DNA from: Prochlorococcus sp. AG-424-M03
GTDB taxonomy: Bacteria; Cyanobacteriota; Cyanobacteriia; PCC-6307; Cyanobiaceae
DNA length: 45,695 bases
Assembly (NCBI GenBank): GCA_003213275.1
Contig: QCNH01000003.1
Coordinates: forward strand, 1 to 45,695
Direction: 5' to 3'
The notes below the pieces were generated by a model, which did not search any database, had not been told where the DNA came from, and worked only from the letters and a program-made list of their open reading frames with translations. Position numbers and translations under genes: made by a program. Below, piece after piece: positions 45,085 through 45,695 of this stretch; position 1 is the stretch's first letter, and the number at the start of each line of letters is the position of its first letter.

Positions 45085-45695
45085 TTATAAAACATTATTT
45101 ATTAACTCGATGATCCTTTCATCATATTTTTTGTCAGTTAAATCTAAAAACATAATATTTGTTTTGCCAACCTTATCATATTCATAACACTTATCGTAAT
45201 AATCTAGTACTGATTTGCAAACTAAGTCCCATTTCTCTTTATTAATTGATTCAAGAGCTATTTTTGTTCTTTGCGGTCCTAATCTTTTTTTTATCCTTAA
45301 TACAGATTCTTGAAGTTCCTCTTTCTTAAAAACACTATAAGTATCTATCAACTCATCTAACCTATTAGATTCGCTCCTTAAAATTTCAATTCTCCTAGAA
45401 TTTTTCATCTGATTGAAGAATTCATGAGGGATTTTACATTTACCTATATTTGCACTTTCAGCTTCTACAAAAATATTATAAGAACATGTAAAGGAATGTA
45501 ATTTTTCTGCAATTATATTTTCAAATTGTTCATTTGAAGGTTGTTTTTTCATTCCTAAACCTCCAAATGTACTTCCTCTATGACAAGCAAGTCCTTCAAG
45601 ATCAATAGTTTGATATTTATATTTCTCTAGTAATGACAATAATCTGGTCTTCCCTGTTCCTGTTTTTCCGCCAATAACTACAATATTCAACTTTT
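45085..45695 (-). CDS. mnmH: tRNA 2-selenouridine/geranyl-2-thiouridine synthase, C-terminal part (partial)
   Basis: The frame stays open through the right edge, so the 5' end is outside the window. The visible 203 codons match the P-loop domain of MnmH/SelU (YbbB): GGKTGTGKTRLLSLL, DLEGLACHRGSTFGGLG, QPSNEQFENIIAEKL and IFVEAESANIGKCKIP. A TTG at 45690 is the first in-frame start inside the window, but the family has an N-terminal rhodanese domain that should lie beyond position 45695. The enzyme modifies the wobble 2-thiouridine of tRNA Lys, Glu and Gln. Confidence 0.85.
   Translation of the reverse strand, partial: KLNIVVIGGKTGTGKTRLLSLLEKYKYQTIDLEGLACHRGSTFGGLGMKKQPSNEQFENIIAEKLHSFTCSYNIFVEAESANIGKCKIPHEFFNQMKNSRRIEILRSESNRLDELIDTYSVFKKEELQESVLRIKKRLGPQRTKIALESINKEKWDLVCKSVLDYYDKCYEYDKVGKTNIMFLDLTDKKYDERIIELINNVL

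Noticed and set aside
1-45695. Mobile elements, prophage or CRISPR arrays
   Set aside because: No transposase, integrase, terminal repeats or regularly spaced repeats were seen on either strand.

Overview
The window is about 45.7 kb of very AT-rich, gene-dense bacterial DNA with the gene content of a marine picocyanobacterium. It most likely comes from a high-light-adapted Prochlorococcus. The pointers are photosystem II assembly factors (Psb28, a PAM68-like protein), cyanobacterial families DUF1816, DUF1830, DUF3082 and DUF3288, a urtABCDE urea transporter beside urease, many TTG/GTG starts, short spacers and no mobile DNA. The species call is inference from protein content and composition, not from a marker-gene comparison.

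Region 1 (1-10.4 kb) is a nitrogen-scavenging block. urtABCDE lies on the minus strand behind an NtcA-type promoter. A 15-bp hairpin between urtA and urtB probably trims expression of the downstream transporter genes. Next come the urease accessory genes ureE-ureF-ureG (minus) and, divergently, ureD-ureA-ureB-ureC (plus). Together they import urea and hydrolyse it to ammonia and CO2.

Region 2 (10.4-15.2 kb) is a four-gene glucosylglycerate module: a GpgS-like synthase (minus), then a GH13 phosphorylase-like enzyme, a HAD phosphatase and a D-glycerate kinase (plus). Read together they form a closed cycle that makes this nitrogen-free compatible solute and recovers glucose-1-phosphate and phosphoglycerate from it.

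Region 3 (15.2-17.4 kb) holds a DUF1830 gene, several unannotated microproteins of 33-50 residues, a small secreted protein, uppP and a tRNA-Pro(GGG).

Region 4 (17.4-34.6 kb) is mostly housekeeping: msrA, an ABC exporter, DUF3288, trpD-carA, a STAS-domain gene without a normal start codon, mrnC, rlmB, DUF1816, gatA, an intein-free dnaE, a PAM68-like gene, rpsO, ruvA, a DMT permease and dnaG.

Region 5 (34.6-37.7 kb) is a probable SOS operon, umuD-umuC plus a small HExxH putative metallopeptidase, behind a LexA-box-like palindrome. It is followed by rlmH and a low-complexity hypothetical gene.

Region 6 (37.7-45.7 kb) has ksgA-ispE-DUF3082-microprotein-pdhB-secD-secF on plus, and a PerM-type membrane protein, psb28 and the C-terminal part of an mnmH/selU-like gene that runs off the right edge on minus. 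I saw no CRISPR array, insertion sequence, prophage or rRNA. No stretch longer than about 300 bases lacks a gene.
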